Notes: generated by a model from the sequence alone, not told the origin. DNA of 64,000 bases from Physcia stellaris (GCA_018902385.1 JABSSW010000021.1:434001-498000); one strand, 5' to 3'. Positions 52,283 through 64,000 are shown, counted from the first letter of the stretch. Made by a program: numbers and translations.

Positions 52283-53975
52283 ATGGATCAAGACACTAAA
52301 ACCCGTAGGTTGCTTTTACACGTCTGACAGCAATTTGCTAATAGTCGAAAAGCACCTTATGTCACCTCTGACAAGACCTCCTTTGCCTACACTTCCGCTC
52401 GGACCCGCTGGCCAGTCATTGTGGTTTGTACACTGAACACTACTGGCGACGGATAAAACTGAGGGGAAAAGACAGGGGCTATTGACGACCTGCACCGGAC
52501 CATTGTAGCTTGCGACGACGAAGAAAAACGCCAAGAGGGCAAGACTTTGGTCGAGGGTCTAGCAAAGCTCAAGTACGAACTGCAACACGATCGGCAGTTG
52601 ACGTAGGTGTTTCACATCACTGCACCTGGCTATGCTGATCGATGAAGTCCTCTCCCTGACGATGGTCAACCAGACATCGAAGGCTACAACAAAGAGCTGG
52701 AGTCTTTAGGAGCGGTCAAGTGGTCCAGCGTCCCATGGCTCTACGCCGAGTGCTATCTCTACCGGTGCGCAGAGTAGTTACACTGGCCTTCGCTGCAGCT
52801 AAACACCACAAGCCAGACGCATCAGTACTCTCTTTACGCCGTCACACTTCTGGAAGAGCTATGACGTCTTCGCCCGTCAGAAGATGGCCACCTTCAGGTC
52901 ATCTCGACCGGCCGTGCTCGAGCTAGCAGCGAAATATGAAGAGCTGGTCCTACAACTCGAAAAAGACAAGATAGGTTCAAAAACGGCGGAAGAACTGGAA
53001 GAGGCCGAGAAGATCTTGTTCATGGAAATGCTCGAGATATGCCTTTGGGGGAATGCTACAGACCTGTCACTCTTGACATCCTTGACCTATGAAGACATCC
53101 AGAAGCTTCAAGGATCAAAAGCTCGGAAGGAAGCGGAAAAGAACATCCTAGTCAACGATCTTCCCGCGACTTACCAGATACTCAAGCAGGCACAGAAAAC
53201 CAAGGGAAACGAAGCACGGCAAGTGGACATCGTGCTTGACAACGCTGGTTTCGAATTGTTCGTGGATCTTATCTTGGCGGGCTATCTACTCTCGGCGGGT
53301 CTTGCAACATGTATCGTCCTTCATCCCAAATCAATACCTTGGTTCGTGTCAGACGTTCTCCCCCGCGATTTTGGCGCTCTTCTGAACGCCCTCGCCGACC
53401 CCCAGACCTTCTATTCTTCGCCCTCTGATGAAGAGAGCCAAGCCGGCAGGAAGCCAGAGCCACTCTCTGAGAGTGAGGTTTCAAACCTCCACTTTCTTTT
53501 CCAAAGCTGGAGCGGTTTCCATCAAGAAGGCCAACTAAGCCTGCGGCCAAATCGGTTCTGGACCCACGCTGGCAGCTACTGGAGGCTGCCGCATACCGAA
53601 ACTAGGCTCTATCAAGATCTCAAAGAAAGCGAACTAGTGGTCTTCAAAGGCGATCTGAATTACCGTAAATTAACGGGAGATGTAAGTCTTGCAGCAATCT
53701 ACGTAGATTATAATGCTAACTATACGCAGGCTATGTGGGACCTTACCACACCGTTCACTACTGCCATTGGACCTTTAGGCCCAGGATCTGGAGTTCGGGT
53801 CTTGGCACTACGTACCTGTAAAGCGGATGTAGTGGTCGGACTCACTGTCGGCATTACTGACGACCTACAAGAAAGACTCAGGGCCACGGATGATGGTGTT
53901 GATAACAGTGGCGCAAGAAAATGGGCCTGGAGTGGCAAATGGGCTGTTATTCAGTTCTCGGATGGCAAGTCGTAG
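52283..53975 (+). CDS. ARMT1-like DUF89 metal-dependent phosphatase
   Basis: Six exons: 52283-52304, 52353-52423, 52472-52602, 52648-52764, 52826-53681 and 53730-53975; 480 residues. Two introns end in AAAAG rather than YAG, but only these keep frame with the family sequence (TPPYVTSDKTSFAYTSAR, then TGAIDDLHRT). The last intron (48 bp) is in frame, with branch GCTAAC. DUF89 landmarks are complete: RTRWPVIV, WLYAECYLYR, FWKSYDVFARQK, the metal site DNAGFELFVDL, KGDLNYRKLTGD and RTCKADVVVGL. Members include yeast Hrt2 (YMR027W) and human ARMT1, cytosolic metal-dependent damage-control phosphatases acting on reactive sugar phosphates such as fructose 1-phosphate. A continuous frame shows only the last 363 codons; the true start is 600 bp upstream. 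Confidence 0.9.
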
Positions 53976-54574
53976 GGAGACCGCATCTGACTGCCTTTGA
54001 TGCTGTATCAATAGACTTGGGCTTGTCTCTGATGATCTCCTCCGCTAGAACGCGATGAAACGTGTCCGGCAACCTTAGCTTCTTCAACGAGTTTCGCGTT
54101 GAGTTCTGCTAACAGCGTGTGACTTCATAACCTTTCACGTATCTTTAGTATTCCATGATTCAGCATTTGTTCAGGACAGAACCGAGTACCGCAACGAGGT
54201 GAACACCTAATGCGATCAGTTCTGAAGGTTCTCCTATACGATATATGCTAATCTACAGTTCAGAAACGAGCTGTCACATTTTCACTAACAAGTCATTTAT
54301 GTTCCTCAACTCTTCCCGGTTGAGTCTTAGTTGACCCATGAATCCACCGAGAAAAGCATTTTGTGGCTGACGGATAACTTTTCCAAACAGTGGTACCGCA
54401 AGTATTCTCAACCTGCTGCCCCTGGATTTCTATATCAACCTCGACCGTCTCTCCTTGCTTTCCTTCCTTTCGCTCATAATCATAGTCCATAAAATATCTG
54501 CACTCTTCTGCATTCTCTACATAAAAGGCCTCCTAACCTGAATTTGTGCCATCAAATCCACGAGCAGAATCGCA
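53976..54574. other. intergenic, no gene seen
   Basis: A 600-bp spacer between two plus-strand genes, probably terminator plus promoter. Nothing else seen. Confidence 0.45.
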
Positions 54575-55883
54575 ATGCCTTTTTACTTGACGTTTGGTAT
54601 TCGCATACCCGCTGCGCTGGTGGACTTTTTGTCTCCCATCGCGTTTGTAGAGGTTAGAGAAGCGGGCGTGAGTTGTCGTTTCTCCTTTGATGTCTTTGTG
54701 TTCAGTGGGTTTAATTGCGGCTATTAGAACCCACCTGAAAACGCTCCCAGAGCTTTGGCGACGGGCAGAGCGCCACCGGCTTCTCGAACGCTGTTGGGTG
54801 AGTGATGATAAATCATCCCCGTTTTGGGTGCCTAAGCAGAGAAACACGGGTACTTGGCCTAGGAATAGTATCGGTTTCAAAACTTCATCCGCGTTGACAA
54901 AAAGAACCCAACAGCCCTGAATCAGCAACCTCACTACTGACATCAATCGTGCAGAAGACATCAGCATCACTGAAACGAATGCAAAACCTACAGCCCCCGC
55001 CATCGATCCCGCACGTAACTCGCAACCAAAAAACCCTCAGTACACCACTAACAGCCATCCAGCAATCCCAAAGCGCATTACTAAGCAAACTCCCCCAGAG
55101 CTACGAGACCTCATCTTCCGCTCAATCCTCGTTTCCGCGCGCCCGATCCAAAGCGCCGTGGAGCTTCTCGGACCCGGGCGCGATCGGCTCCGCGAGAAGG
55201 CCGAGAACGGGCTTTTGAAGAGCACAGACCCGCGACCAGCTGCGGACATCGACTCGGCGCTGCTGCGGACCTGTTATCGCGCCTATGAAGAGGGCCGTGA
55301 TGTCTTATATGGGTGCAATACGTTTCATTTTGGCTCTAGGAGGGATATAATCAGTTTTAAAGATTTGGCTGTTGGGTCGGTGCTGAGTAGGTCTCTCTGG
55401 ACTCAGCAGCATTTTGAGTCACAGACTGATCAGTGATGGTAGGAGCGAGGCGAGATTCAACCCTCGTCAGCTACGGGTCGCATCCGGACGGGCGGCTGTC
55501 CATGATTCGCAGACTGGATATAAGCTTAGAGAGCGGCTTCCTGTCGCGCCGCAGCGTTGAGATATGGTGGGGGATTTCTTCACCAGGCCTGATCATCCGT
55601 CGCAGAATATCCATTTTCCGGTGCTGGAGGAGTTGGCGGTCGATTTTGGGGGATTGGAGTTGCGATGCGAGGAGGATAGTTGGGTACGTTCATCACTCTA
55701 AATCTTTGGATCATTGTTCGAAGTGTTGATGGATCTCAGCTCAATGCGTTTGTGAGAAAGCTCGAAACGTTTGGTAAGCTGAGAAAGCTCACCGTGCGGG
55801 GTGTGAGTCACCCAGAAACGCTTGAAGCCATGCGCGAGAAACTTGTTAGAGATGATGGGGAGTTTCGGAGCGTAGTTGGGTAG
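54575..55883 (+). CDS. DUF7730-like paralogue, probably frameshifted
   Basis: Five exons by splice phase: 54575-54667, 54728-54797, 54955-55386, 55443-55683 and 55740-55883. Intron acceptors have good branch sites (for example CTACTGAC before 54955). Blocks match the paralogue at 49307: TPPELRDLIFRSILVSARPIQ, DIDSALLRTCYRAYEEGRD, LYGCNTFHF, GRLSMIRRLDISLES, NIHFPVLEELAVDFGG and LETFGKLRKLTVRG. In exon 4 the frame changes at the GGTGGGGG run near 55,566-55,574: RRSVEIWW is read before it and DFFTRPDHPSQN after it, one base out of register. The exon length (241) is also one short of the expected phase. Either a recent one-base deletion or a sequencing/assembly error. The first two exons are less certain, and a different 5' end is possible. 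Confidence 0.62.
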
Positions 55884-56677
55884 GTGGTGGCTTACAGGGC
55901 CTAATACGGCTCCGATTCTGCACGCCACGCCAGATTATGGCACGATGTGTCCTCTGGGAAGGAGATGATGTATTTTGCTAGGGGTAGCCACTCTTGTAGA
56001 TGGGTATTTGCTTCGGGGTGGATTTGATTTGGACATCTGGATACATAGTCAGGTTATGTCCCCAAAGCTTTATAGTACCATCTCTCGCCCCAGATAATAC
56101 TAGATACTCAACTCTTCCCGTCGTATGCTCAAAGTCCATTTTACCTTCCAAACCGCGAAAAGGGAACGAACAACCGATGGCTTGAGATGGGAACGACCGT
56201 GTATTCCAGAGACCATAATTTTCGGCTATCCTTTCGCCATCTCTTCTCAGTTCTGTATTGAAGAATACCTGCATAGACGGGACTACTGGATTGGTATTTA
56301 TCCGTCCCCGGCCTACCCTTCATCTAACACCATTCGGCACTCAATTCTATCCAGGGCGAGTGCCCGGATGGCTGGGTCTTGAGATAGACGTTGCGACGAA
56401 GTCAATCTGTTTTCACATGTTAGTCGTGATTTATGTAAGTTCATTTAGACGAATTACCAGGAGCAGATCGGACCGTGCCAATATACGCAACATTAGGAAT
56501 TAACAAATGAAGTGTGATCAAAGTTACCACGTAGAATCACAACCGGCGTAATCTGAGTCTTTGTATGAAGCGATTGTACACTGCCAGAAATCCTCCCATT
56601 CATCAGTACAATCTAATTCAGGGTGAGTAAAAAGAGATCATCAGGCGCGACCTACAATTTCTTAGACACTCCAGGCC
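55884..56677. other. intergenic, no convincing gene
   Basis: A minus-strand frame at 55978-56274 contains LVLSGARDGTIKLWG, which looks like one WD40 blade. It has no start, partner blades or splice context, so I do not call it. Confidence 0.4.
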
Positions 56678-57018
56678 ATGTACGTTACCGCTTGCCCGAC
56701 CTTGAAAACCAACAAGTTCTTCGCCATCGGGTAAGGGTCCCTTTACATGAGATTATCACAATGCTATGATCCCCTGCCTGCAGCATTGCCTCCCCTATGA
56801 TTGTCGCCATTGATGGTCTGCTTGGCGACCGTGTCACCCCTGTGACTCGCGAGTACATCACCCGTCACCCGTCCATACACGCCTACGACGAAATCATTGT
56901 CCATGGCGGCAATGATCTCATTTGCGGTGCCCAGCCCTTGCAGGATCTCTGTAGCCGAAGAGGATCTGGGAATTGGCGCTGCGGAGTGTGCCGGCGCCGA
57001 GAGCGACGGAAACAGTGA
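56678..57018 (+). CDS. possible small two-exon protein
   Basis: Exons 56678-56730 and 56784-57018 would give 95 residues; the 53-bp intron has donor GTAAGG, acceptor CTGCAG and matching phase 2 (FFAIG then IASPMIVAIDG). The reading PMIVAIDGLLGDRVTPVTRE followed by AYDEIIVHGGNDLI faintly recalls one cell-wall-binding (CWB2-type) repeat: an I/V-rich strand, a helix, and a strand ending in GG. That is a weak pattern match only. The C-terminus is Arg/Cys-rich and does not look natural, so the real gene may be spliced further or may be a fragment. No signal peptide. Confidence 0.35.
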
Positions 57019-58435
57019 AAATTATTGAGAATTGGGGACTGAAGGGAACGGATGGTGCTCTGAATACCATGAGTAATGAAAGGGGGCAAGGGAAGGGGTA
57101 TCATTTGGAACAGTTTGTAGGGGGAGGTTATGGAAGTAAGTCGCCAAGAAACGCACCCAAGGCCAGGAAAGTAGGTTTTTGAGTTTTTCGGGGAGTGTGA
57201 TTTAATAGCGGCTGGTAGAGGTTAGTCCGAGGGAGCTCAGGGTAGTGAGGCTTTGAGGAGGATGGTTGGGCGTGCTGTAGAATGAGAAGGATTAAAGATA
57301 CGGAAGGACAAGGAAGGATAAACTCCGCCCGACGCTTATACGCTACTCTCCGCATGCACACTGAATCCCATCCACTCTTAAGAAAAACAAGCACCGAAAA
57401 GGTGTGACAAGGAAGACGTGGTAGTCCGGCATTTGAGACAGCAAATTACTGTATGTGATATGCAAGGATCTCTAGGATTGTTTCTGTTCGCAAGTCGGGC
57501 TACCACGTGTTCATGTTGTTTCGTTACTCAAATTTTGCCAATGACAGGTGGTTCTCGCCCTTCCGCCTCTTTCTCGACGTTGAAGTGATTATACTTGTCG
57601 CCTTCTCTATCCTTGTCCCTCACTTCATTTTGGCTCTTGCTACTCGACCCTCTTTGACCACAGAGAGGATGTCCAACGCGCCTTCCTCTCCGCTTGTGTC
57701 ATGTGTCAACGGCCGGGAGAGACTGCTGATTGTCAAAAGCACTCCATGTCGATGCAAGAAGGACAGCCGATTAAGACAAAAGATGTGTCGCGAAGATGAT
57801 GATGGTGTGGTAAGGGACGTAGTGATGATACGTTCTGACTGCTGAGGCTGGGTGTGGTAGTGGAGCGGAAGGGTGATGCCTGCGGGGCTGGCTAGGCAGA
57901 AAGTGAGTTGCTATCAATTGATGTCTGAAGATCAGAACACCGCTGCCAGCTACCAGCATACAGATCAGCCTTGTAATCTTCAAAATGTTTATACTAAGAA
58001 GCAAGCTTAGCAAAGCTGGAGGCATCCAAAACGGGACCAGCGAATTACTCAGAGCCGCCCCCACACTAGCTGATCCTGGACAGCGAGCGGCATTCGATTG
58101 GCGATCAGCTTTTCAGCCTCAGTTGCTGCGGCCGAACTGTTTTCTTGCTCTTTACATAAGTAATGCCTCTCCCTTACCTTCTCTAGGGCAACAAGTATTC
58201 CACCTTTTTATCCTTTGCCATCGCGAGTACTATATAATCACTTGAGACGTCTGAATTCACGATACAAGCTTACAAGGCAGACTCCAATAGAGTGTAGTCT
58301 CACCATTTTTATTTTGATCACGAACGTTTTCGTGTCGGAAACGCCGTTCAGCTTAATTAGTACTGCTGTACGGAGGTAGTCTCGCGCACATAATATCGTT
58401 GCTCATTAAGAGGCCTTTCGGAAATTCCCCCAAAC
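57019..58435. other. intergenic, no convincing gene
   Basis: This 1.4-kb stretch precedes the NLR gene and should include its promoter. A frame at 57507-57845 has a hydrophobic stretch (EVIILVAFSILVPHFILALA) but no ATG at its left end or splice support, so it is not called. Confidence 0.45.
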
Positions 58436-61400
58436 ATGCCAATAGCTAAGACGGAAGATGAGGAGAGCTTCAAGCGGATGTGGATGGAAGCCCAGATTCG
58501 CTTCGAAGAGAAGACTGGGCAGGGGCTGTTGCGGACGAAGAATCAGAGCCTCGAACAAGTACTGATCGAGCTTGACAAGCATTTCAACGCCCACGATTCT
58601 GATAACGGCGGAAAAAACCAGCGAATCAAGGAGTTGGGATCCAACGTGCTCAAATTAATTGAATTGCTCTGCGGAGTTGTTGCGCAAGGTGCCTCCGCAG
58701 TCTTTGGACCTGCAACACTATGTTTTAACGCGATGCAGGCTTTGATCAGTATACCAGGCAAGATTTCGAAATTCTCTGATGACCTTGCGCTCTTGTTCGC
58801 AGAAATCTCTGCATTCATGAAGCAGTTCAAGATTTACCGAAGAATAGAACAATTTGCCGAAGTCGATGTTGAACTCAAACAATGCACTCACAAGGTGATG
58901 ATAGTCTTCGTGGATATCTGTGCCGTCTCTATAGATATCATAAGCGGCTCGAGATGGAAGAAGATAAAGACTATTGGCAAAATCGCCCTGTTTGATAATG
59001 ACTCTGGAGTACAGGATAAACTCGAAGAGCTCAAAAGACTTGTAGTCCACCAGGGACAAATTTCGGACGCAATCACGCTCGAACACGTCTTGCGGTCGGA
59101 GCAGGAGCTCACAAGCTCTATTAAGATTATACTTGAGACATTGAAGCAGGCCTCAGAAGGCAGCGGAAGGCTACTAGAAGCGAAGTCTCAGGAAATCCTC
59201 GACGAGATTGCGGAGACACGCCTTGCTTTGCGAACCGTAGACGCTAGAACGGAAGCATTGCAAAAGGACGCAAACGATCGAAAGGGCGAGCGCAAGCAGC
59301 AGGAGCTGTTCAACCAAGTCTGCAAGAAGCTTTCTATCGACCGAGAAAGCATCCGAACGTCCGAGAAGGAACTCGATCAGATGCGCGGCGATTGTCTTCA
59401 AGGTACTGGGGATTGGCTCAGGGATATCGACGTGTACAAAACTTGGAGTGATCTCAAGTCCGAAGTTGACTCTCCAATTTTGCTCAGTGGAAGTAACGGC
59501 TCGGGAAAGTCGCATCTCGCTGTTGCTGCACTAGACGACTTGGAACGCCGGTATAGCGTTCCTGGAGGCAATGCAATAAGGGTCTCGGTGGCTTATTATC
59601 TATTCACGAGCGATAGAAAATTGTCCCATCATGGTCCCGTTAAGGAAGCCCTGAAAACCATGGCGGCACAGATAGCTGAGAAAAACCTGGTTTTCTTGAA
59701 GAACCTATCCTCACGTTTGGAATCAAAGGATCCTTCTTTCATAAAAAACACTGACATTGAGCATCTCTCAGTAGAACTTATTGCTCCCACAAGTATGAAA
59801 GACACAACAGACATAATTTACGTTTTGTTCTTTGACGGTCTGGATCAAATATCGTCCGATGAAGCTGCAAATCAGCTGTACCGTGCTATCGTCGCCATGA
59901 AGTCAGCGAAGATACGAATCATGCTGACGGGAGCAGAAGAAGAATCCCCTCTCTATTTAGAGCCTTCAAAGGGAGGTTTAGATCTACACGCAAATATCCG
60001 GGTTGAGAATCATAATGAGGCGGATATCCAACGCTTCATTGATTCCGAAGTAGCAGGCTGCGAAGTGCTGAAAGGAAACGCACCTGGGATTATACGTATT
60101 GTGAAAAGTATTCGAGGGGAACTTCCAGAAATTGTCAACGGGAACTTCGACAACGTTAAACAGATGCTTGACATCGTTGAAGAAGCGGTGAAGTCGGCAT
60201 TACCAGAGGAAGACATCATGGAGCTTATCAGCGTCGATACACTCAAGAATAAACATTCAGCAACTGAAAGGATCGTCAAGAAGCTCCAGGAATCGCTCAA
60301 TGTCCAGGAAATTGAGGAGCTTAACGAGATCCTGATTTGGACGATTTATGCTTATGAATACATACACGTGGACACTATGCGAGCCGCACTATTCTTGCGT
60401 ACCAAACGGACGCCTCTCCAGAGCTTAGAGGACAAAGTGGCGCAAAAATACTCCAGACTTATCGAAATCAACCCGGACAATAATAACGTTTTCGTAATGA
60501 GAAATAGCTATCTAGAGGAGTATTTCGCGATTTCCAGGCGACAAGAACACATTGTCGATGCAGAGGGAGACCGCGATCCCAAAATCTCGATGACAATTAG
60601 AATTGATGGCGTTAAATTCTCAAAAGTTCAAAGATTTCTTTGGGATCTGAGCGAGAAGGTAGTCCTCGATAAATTCACATTCACAGACTCTCTGACTGAT
60701 TCGGGGTATGTGTTTGACCACTCCAAAGCTAAAGATACCCAAGTGCGGTGGTGCTGACTCTAAATTTCTTGACAGGCACAGTAATCCCATCAGCGCAAAC
60801 AGAAATGAAGGCCATCTAACAATCATCAGAAGGTGCTTCGAAGTACTGGTTAGTGAGCCTAATGAAGAGACCAAACCCATTGCCCGCTACGCTTTGGTGA
60901 ACTTTCCGAATGAGTTATGGTCTTTGAGAAACGATATGGCTAAAGGTCGTCTTAAGGACGTCGAGAGGGAAGAAGTAGTCAAGTACCTTGTCTACTTACT
61001 TCGGTCTCCAGAGTACATTGAGAAACACTTGACCGAGGAGTTTTTTCAAAAGCAATGTTGGACGAATGACGAGGACCTCGATATCCTTGGAAGCTGGTTA
61101 CTTGAAACCGACGCATGGGGCAAGTTGAAACGAAAGGAGACTCTGTGGGTGAAGCAGGCGCTTTCGGATGAAAGATCCTTGGCCCCGGCCTTGAAAGATG
61201 TTGCAGCGATGATTGCTCGTCACTGGCTTTGTCATAGAACGTGGTCAGCTGAGTTGATATTCTCATGGCTTGATCTCTTTCTCGATCGATGGGCAAGTGG
61301 CACAGTACAAGATCAAACAGTAGACGAGACATATAGCGGCAACCATGTCGAAGACTCGGGCAGAAATACCGCATCTATGGTTTCTCAAGATGATCTCCCG

Positions 61401-63092
61401 CACGGGGTAATGTCTGTTCCCATGCGGATTGTCCGAGCTGCTGAATGGGCCGAGAATGTTATCAAAATCCCGAAGGACTCCTTGTGGTACGAAAGGCTTG
61501 GAAATACTTATCTTCAACAAGCTGAGACCAGTCTCTCTATTCAAGCATTTTTAAGTGCTAAAGAGCTTCCAGACTATTCTTGGAGGGTATCTGAGGGCCT
61601 TGCCAATGCATATGCAATAAACAAGAAGACAACGTTGGCTCTTCAAGAGATGGAGATTGTCCTTGCTCAATTGAGGAGAAAGCAAGAACGTACGGCCACC
61701 GAAAAGAATGACCTCGTCGAGAACCTCATCAGAGCAGCGACATGGCAGCGTGGGAATAGTACTGACGCAATTGACAAGCTGCAAGAAGCAATTCGACTTG
61801 ATGGATATAACTATTACAGCTACTATGAAATCCTCGATATCTTCATCCGGACGGAACAGGAATCTGAGGCTCTGCAGCTTTTGAGTGAGATGAGTACGCG
61901 ACCTGCAAGGGAGGCTAGCGTCACTCAGCTTGAAGCTATGCTATTAGACTTTTCCAAGAGGAACAGTACACTTGAGTTATTTTCAGTGGTCATGTATCCA
62001 GCCAGACAGCACGACACCTTTCAGACCATCTTGGAGATCATTGAAAGAGCCATAGCTTCTGCAAGAGAGCGCAAGGCGAATCAGGTATTAGCTGACCTGC
62101 TTCTTTGTCAAGGGGTTGCGCTAGCTAGATATAGCAGCGACGAGAACCGTCACGAGTCTGCTCTTAGTCGATGGACGGAGAGCTACGCACTGGCCTTCGA
62201 ATCTGGCTTGTTGTATAATGCGCGATCAGCCACAAGCTACGCTTTCAATTACCACTTCACCAAAGTTCGATCAAAAGGAATCGCCGCTCACGAGGTTGAC
62301 AGTCACCTAGAGAAGGTTGAAGCAATCGTGGAAAGCACAAACAGCCCTGAGGTCGCGCCGGGGCTCCGTTTGATGCTTGCCAGTCTTTATAGGCTAGTGG
62401 GGAACCATGACGCAGCGCAGATATTGCTCACGAAGGACCTGAAGATGGGGATTGACCTGCTCTCAGACGACGATCCCGAGAACGATTATATGGGCTATAA
62501 AGCCATCGCCAAGATTTTGATGCATACAGGCGATGATCTGAACGCTTTGAGCGCGTGGTCACTATACGGCCCATATGAACGCAGGAAGGAGTATATTGTC
62601 CAAAGAACACAGGATGGCATGGATGTCGACGCCCAGCGCAAGGCCTTTCCTCTCACTCAAAACAGTATAGATGAAGCTACTGCTCGGTATTGTGATGGGC
62701 GCTGTAGCGGGTACGAATTACAATGGGGAGAAAGGGTCTGGATGTGTAAAGTGTGCGAGGATGTTGGTTTCAATGACGAGTGTCTCGAAAGGCTTCGAAA
62801 AGGCACATTAGCTCGCTTTGTGTGTAGTCCAGACCATGAGTGGCTGCTTGTCCCTTCTTGGGCAGATGAATACCGGGCTACTGGTAAAGGTCGCGTGCGC
62901 ATGGGTGGAGAGCTCATAGACGGGCAGCGCGTTGGAGGGCAGATTGTGCCTGTTGAAGAGTGGCTCGACACGGTCAGACAGAAGTGGGGAATCAATAAGC
63001 CCGCATTGGACGCACAGACTGACAATGACAAGGAGGCCGGGGACAATAATGGTATCTTGTACCGGACAACCTACTCATACACCACCGAGTAG
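58436..63092 (+). CDS. STAND/NLR protein: Goodbye domain, NACHT-type ATPase, helical repeats, ZZ-like zinc module
   Basis: Two exons, 58436-60705 and 60776-63092, give 1528 residues; the 70-bp intron has donor GTATGT, branch TGCTGAC and acceptor GACAG, phase 2. The N-terminus (about 5-140: MWMEAQIRFEEKTG, LEQVLIELDKHF, GASAVFGPATLCFNAMQALI, FMKQFKIY) matches the fungal Goodbye domain of STAND proteins. The nucleotide-binding part has a P-loop GSNGSGKS (352-359) and Walker B IYVLFFDGLDQI (461-472). Long TPR-like helical repeats run from about 800 to 1370. Residues 1396-1444 hold Cys1396, 1400, 1414, 1417, 1426, 1440 and His1444, arranged like a ZZ zinc finger, in RYCDGRC...MCKVCEDVGFNDEC...CSPDHEW. 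The protein resembles fungal NLRs thought to detect non-self or parasites through repeats and trigger a response. The intron merges two long frames into one gene. Confidence 0.88.
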
Positions 63093-63847
63093 AAAGGCAT
63101 TGACGCTCACCACTTCATGTTCGATTCCCAGGAATACAAGCTCTTCTGCTCTGTATCCAGGCTTATATTATTGAATGCCTTTGTACTCTAGATAATATAT
63201 GAAAGTGGCTATTAATACGATTTATAGCGCTTTGGTGACGGGGCAACCTCCCTCTGGTAAGCTTGGCAACAACAATCCCGCGCCAGAATGACTTGGCCCC
63301 TGTAAGTTGTGTATTATACCTAGCAATCTCGACACGAAGGAAAAAATAAATATTGTAAAATTTGCTTAAAATCTTCTGCATTCACACGGTCTTGTCAAGT
63401 TCATATCCTTGACACTCATGTATATATAACCACATCCAAGACAAGCAACAACGGGCAGAGTAAAGCGGCAGAAAACTCCAGCCAAAATCGCGGCAACGGA
63501 GATTCAGTTGCTTTTTATCCTTCACTTATCTTTCTCTGTGTTCATCTTAGTCTACATGTTAAGCACTCTGAGTCAAAACACTTTCCACAATGTGAATCAA
63601 TGTAGCCAGTCAACCGCCCTTTTGTGCCAAGAAATTAGACCCCGTAATAAGACAATAGGCCTTTGTGAACACAGAGAACACCAGCACCCATCACAAATGA
63701 CAACTAGAACAATGACATACTTCAATCCTTCACACAAATTTCATTGCTATACAGCACTTTATCGATAGCTCAAACCAACTCCTCTTACTCCCCTCCCAAA
63801 AAAGCCTCCCACAACCCTCCCCAATCAACACGCACGCACCACCAACA
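63093..63847. other. intergenic, no gene seen
   Basis: This holds the 3' region of the NLR gene and the leader of the partial gene at the right edge. Short frames are not supported. Confidence 0.45.
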
Positions 63848-64000
63848 ATGGAAAACGATACCCAGCAGGTCGCCCAAATGCGATTCAACCCAGTACAATC
63901 CATACTAATCAGCATTGTTTCACTTACAATAGGCGCCTCGACCCGGTGGATGGTTGTCTGTATCATTATTTGTGGGATACTGAGCTACTGGGATAACGAT
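63848..64000 (+). CDS. partial gene, membrane-segment N-terminus
   Basis: An ATG at 63848 opens a frame that stays open for 51 codons to the window edge. Two hydrophobic stretches are visible, SILISIVSLTIGAS and MVVCIIICGIL. The composition and C/A-rich 5' flank look like a real fungal gene, but the sequence is too short to identify. Confidence 0.4.
   Translation, partial: MENDTQQVAQMRFNPVQSILISIVSLTIGASTRWMVVCIIICGILSYWDND

Noticed and set aside
55978-56274. WD40-like blade (LVLSGARDGTIKLWG) on the minus strand
   Set aside because: A single blade without neighbours, start codon or introns is too little to call a gene.
57507-57845. 112-codon plus-strand frame with a hydrophobic stretch
   Set aside because: No ATG at its beginning and no splice or homology support.
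1-64000. Retroelements, virus-like elements, DNA transposons and CRISPR arrays
   Set aside because: No reverse transcriptase, integrase, transposase, capsid, long terminal repeat, terminal inverted repeat with target duplication or spaced repeat array was recognised.

Overview
This window looks like nuclear DNA of a filamentous ascomycete (Pezizomycotina). Genes are broken by short introns, mostly 40-240 bp, with GTRNGT-type donors and CTAAC/CTGAC branch sites 8-25 bases before the acceptor. The gene families are typical of such fungi: a Zn2Cys6 regulator, a PTH11/rhodopsin-type membrane protein, a Clr5-domain protein, Helo-like and Goodbye-domain STAND/NLR proteins, and a grg-1 (ccg-1) homologue. 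No rRNA, CRISPR array, plasmid feature, retroelement or DNA transposon was recognised. Most gene models were assembled by hand from splice signals and reading phase, so exon coordinates are given in each entry. No transcript or database evidence was available.

Layout. 0-11.5 kb: a small helical protein, then three minus-strand coiled-coil genes in a row, two of them with 4-5 exons. 12.9-16.0 kb: a head-to-head pair of ubiquitin-proteasome genes, RPT2 (proteasome ATPase) and UBC1 (E2 with a UBA domain), sharing a 671-bp promoter. 17.5-23.0 kb: a short-chain dehydrogenase, an unknown two-exon gene and a Helo-like/ankyrin protein. 24.5-30.3 kb: an MFS permease next to a Zn2Cys6 factor, then grg-1. 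32.4-42.0 kb: a tiny Trp-rich protein, a Clr5 protein, a large secreted protein with three Lys-Arg sites and a 45-bp tandem repeat, a small ankyrin protein, a possible HET-like remnant and a cysteine-rich secreted protein. 42.4-48.5 kb: metallophosphoesterase, aldehyde dehydrogenase and PTH11-like receptor. 49.3-55.9 kb: two DUF7730-like paralogues flanking an intron-bearing tRNA-Ala and an ARMT1/DUF89 protein; the second paralogue carries a one-base frameshift. 58.4-63.1 kb: a 1528-residue Goodbye/NACHT-type NLR ending in a ZZ-like zinc module. A partial membrane-protein gene runs off the right edge.

Functional reading. The housekeeping core (RPT2, UBC1, ALDH, metallophosphoesterase, ARMT1) is interspersed with genes of the kind used in fungal self/non-self recognition and environm­ental sensing: two STAND-type proteins, an ankyrin protein, a possible HET remnant, a PTH11-like receptor and secreted proteins. 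The permease and the neighbouring zinc-cluster factor may form a small regulated transport unit, which is an inference from adjacency only. The least-explained items are the coiled-coil trio, the secreted Lys-Arg protein, the 110-residue Trp-rich protein and the 2.1-kb stretch at 30.3-32.4 kb, which is open in protein-like frames on both strands.
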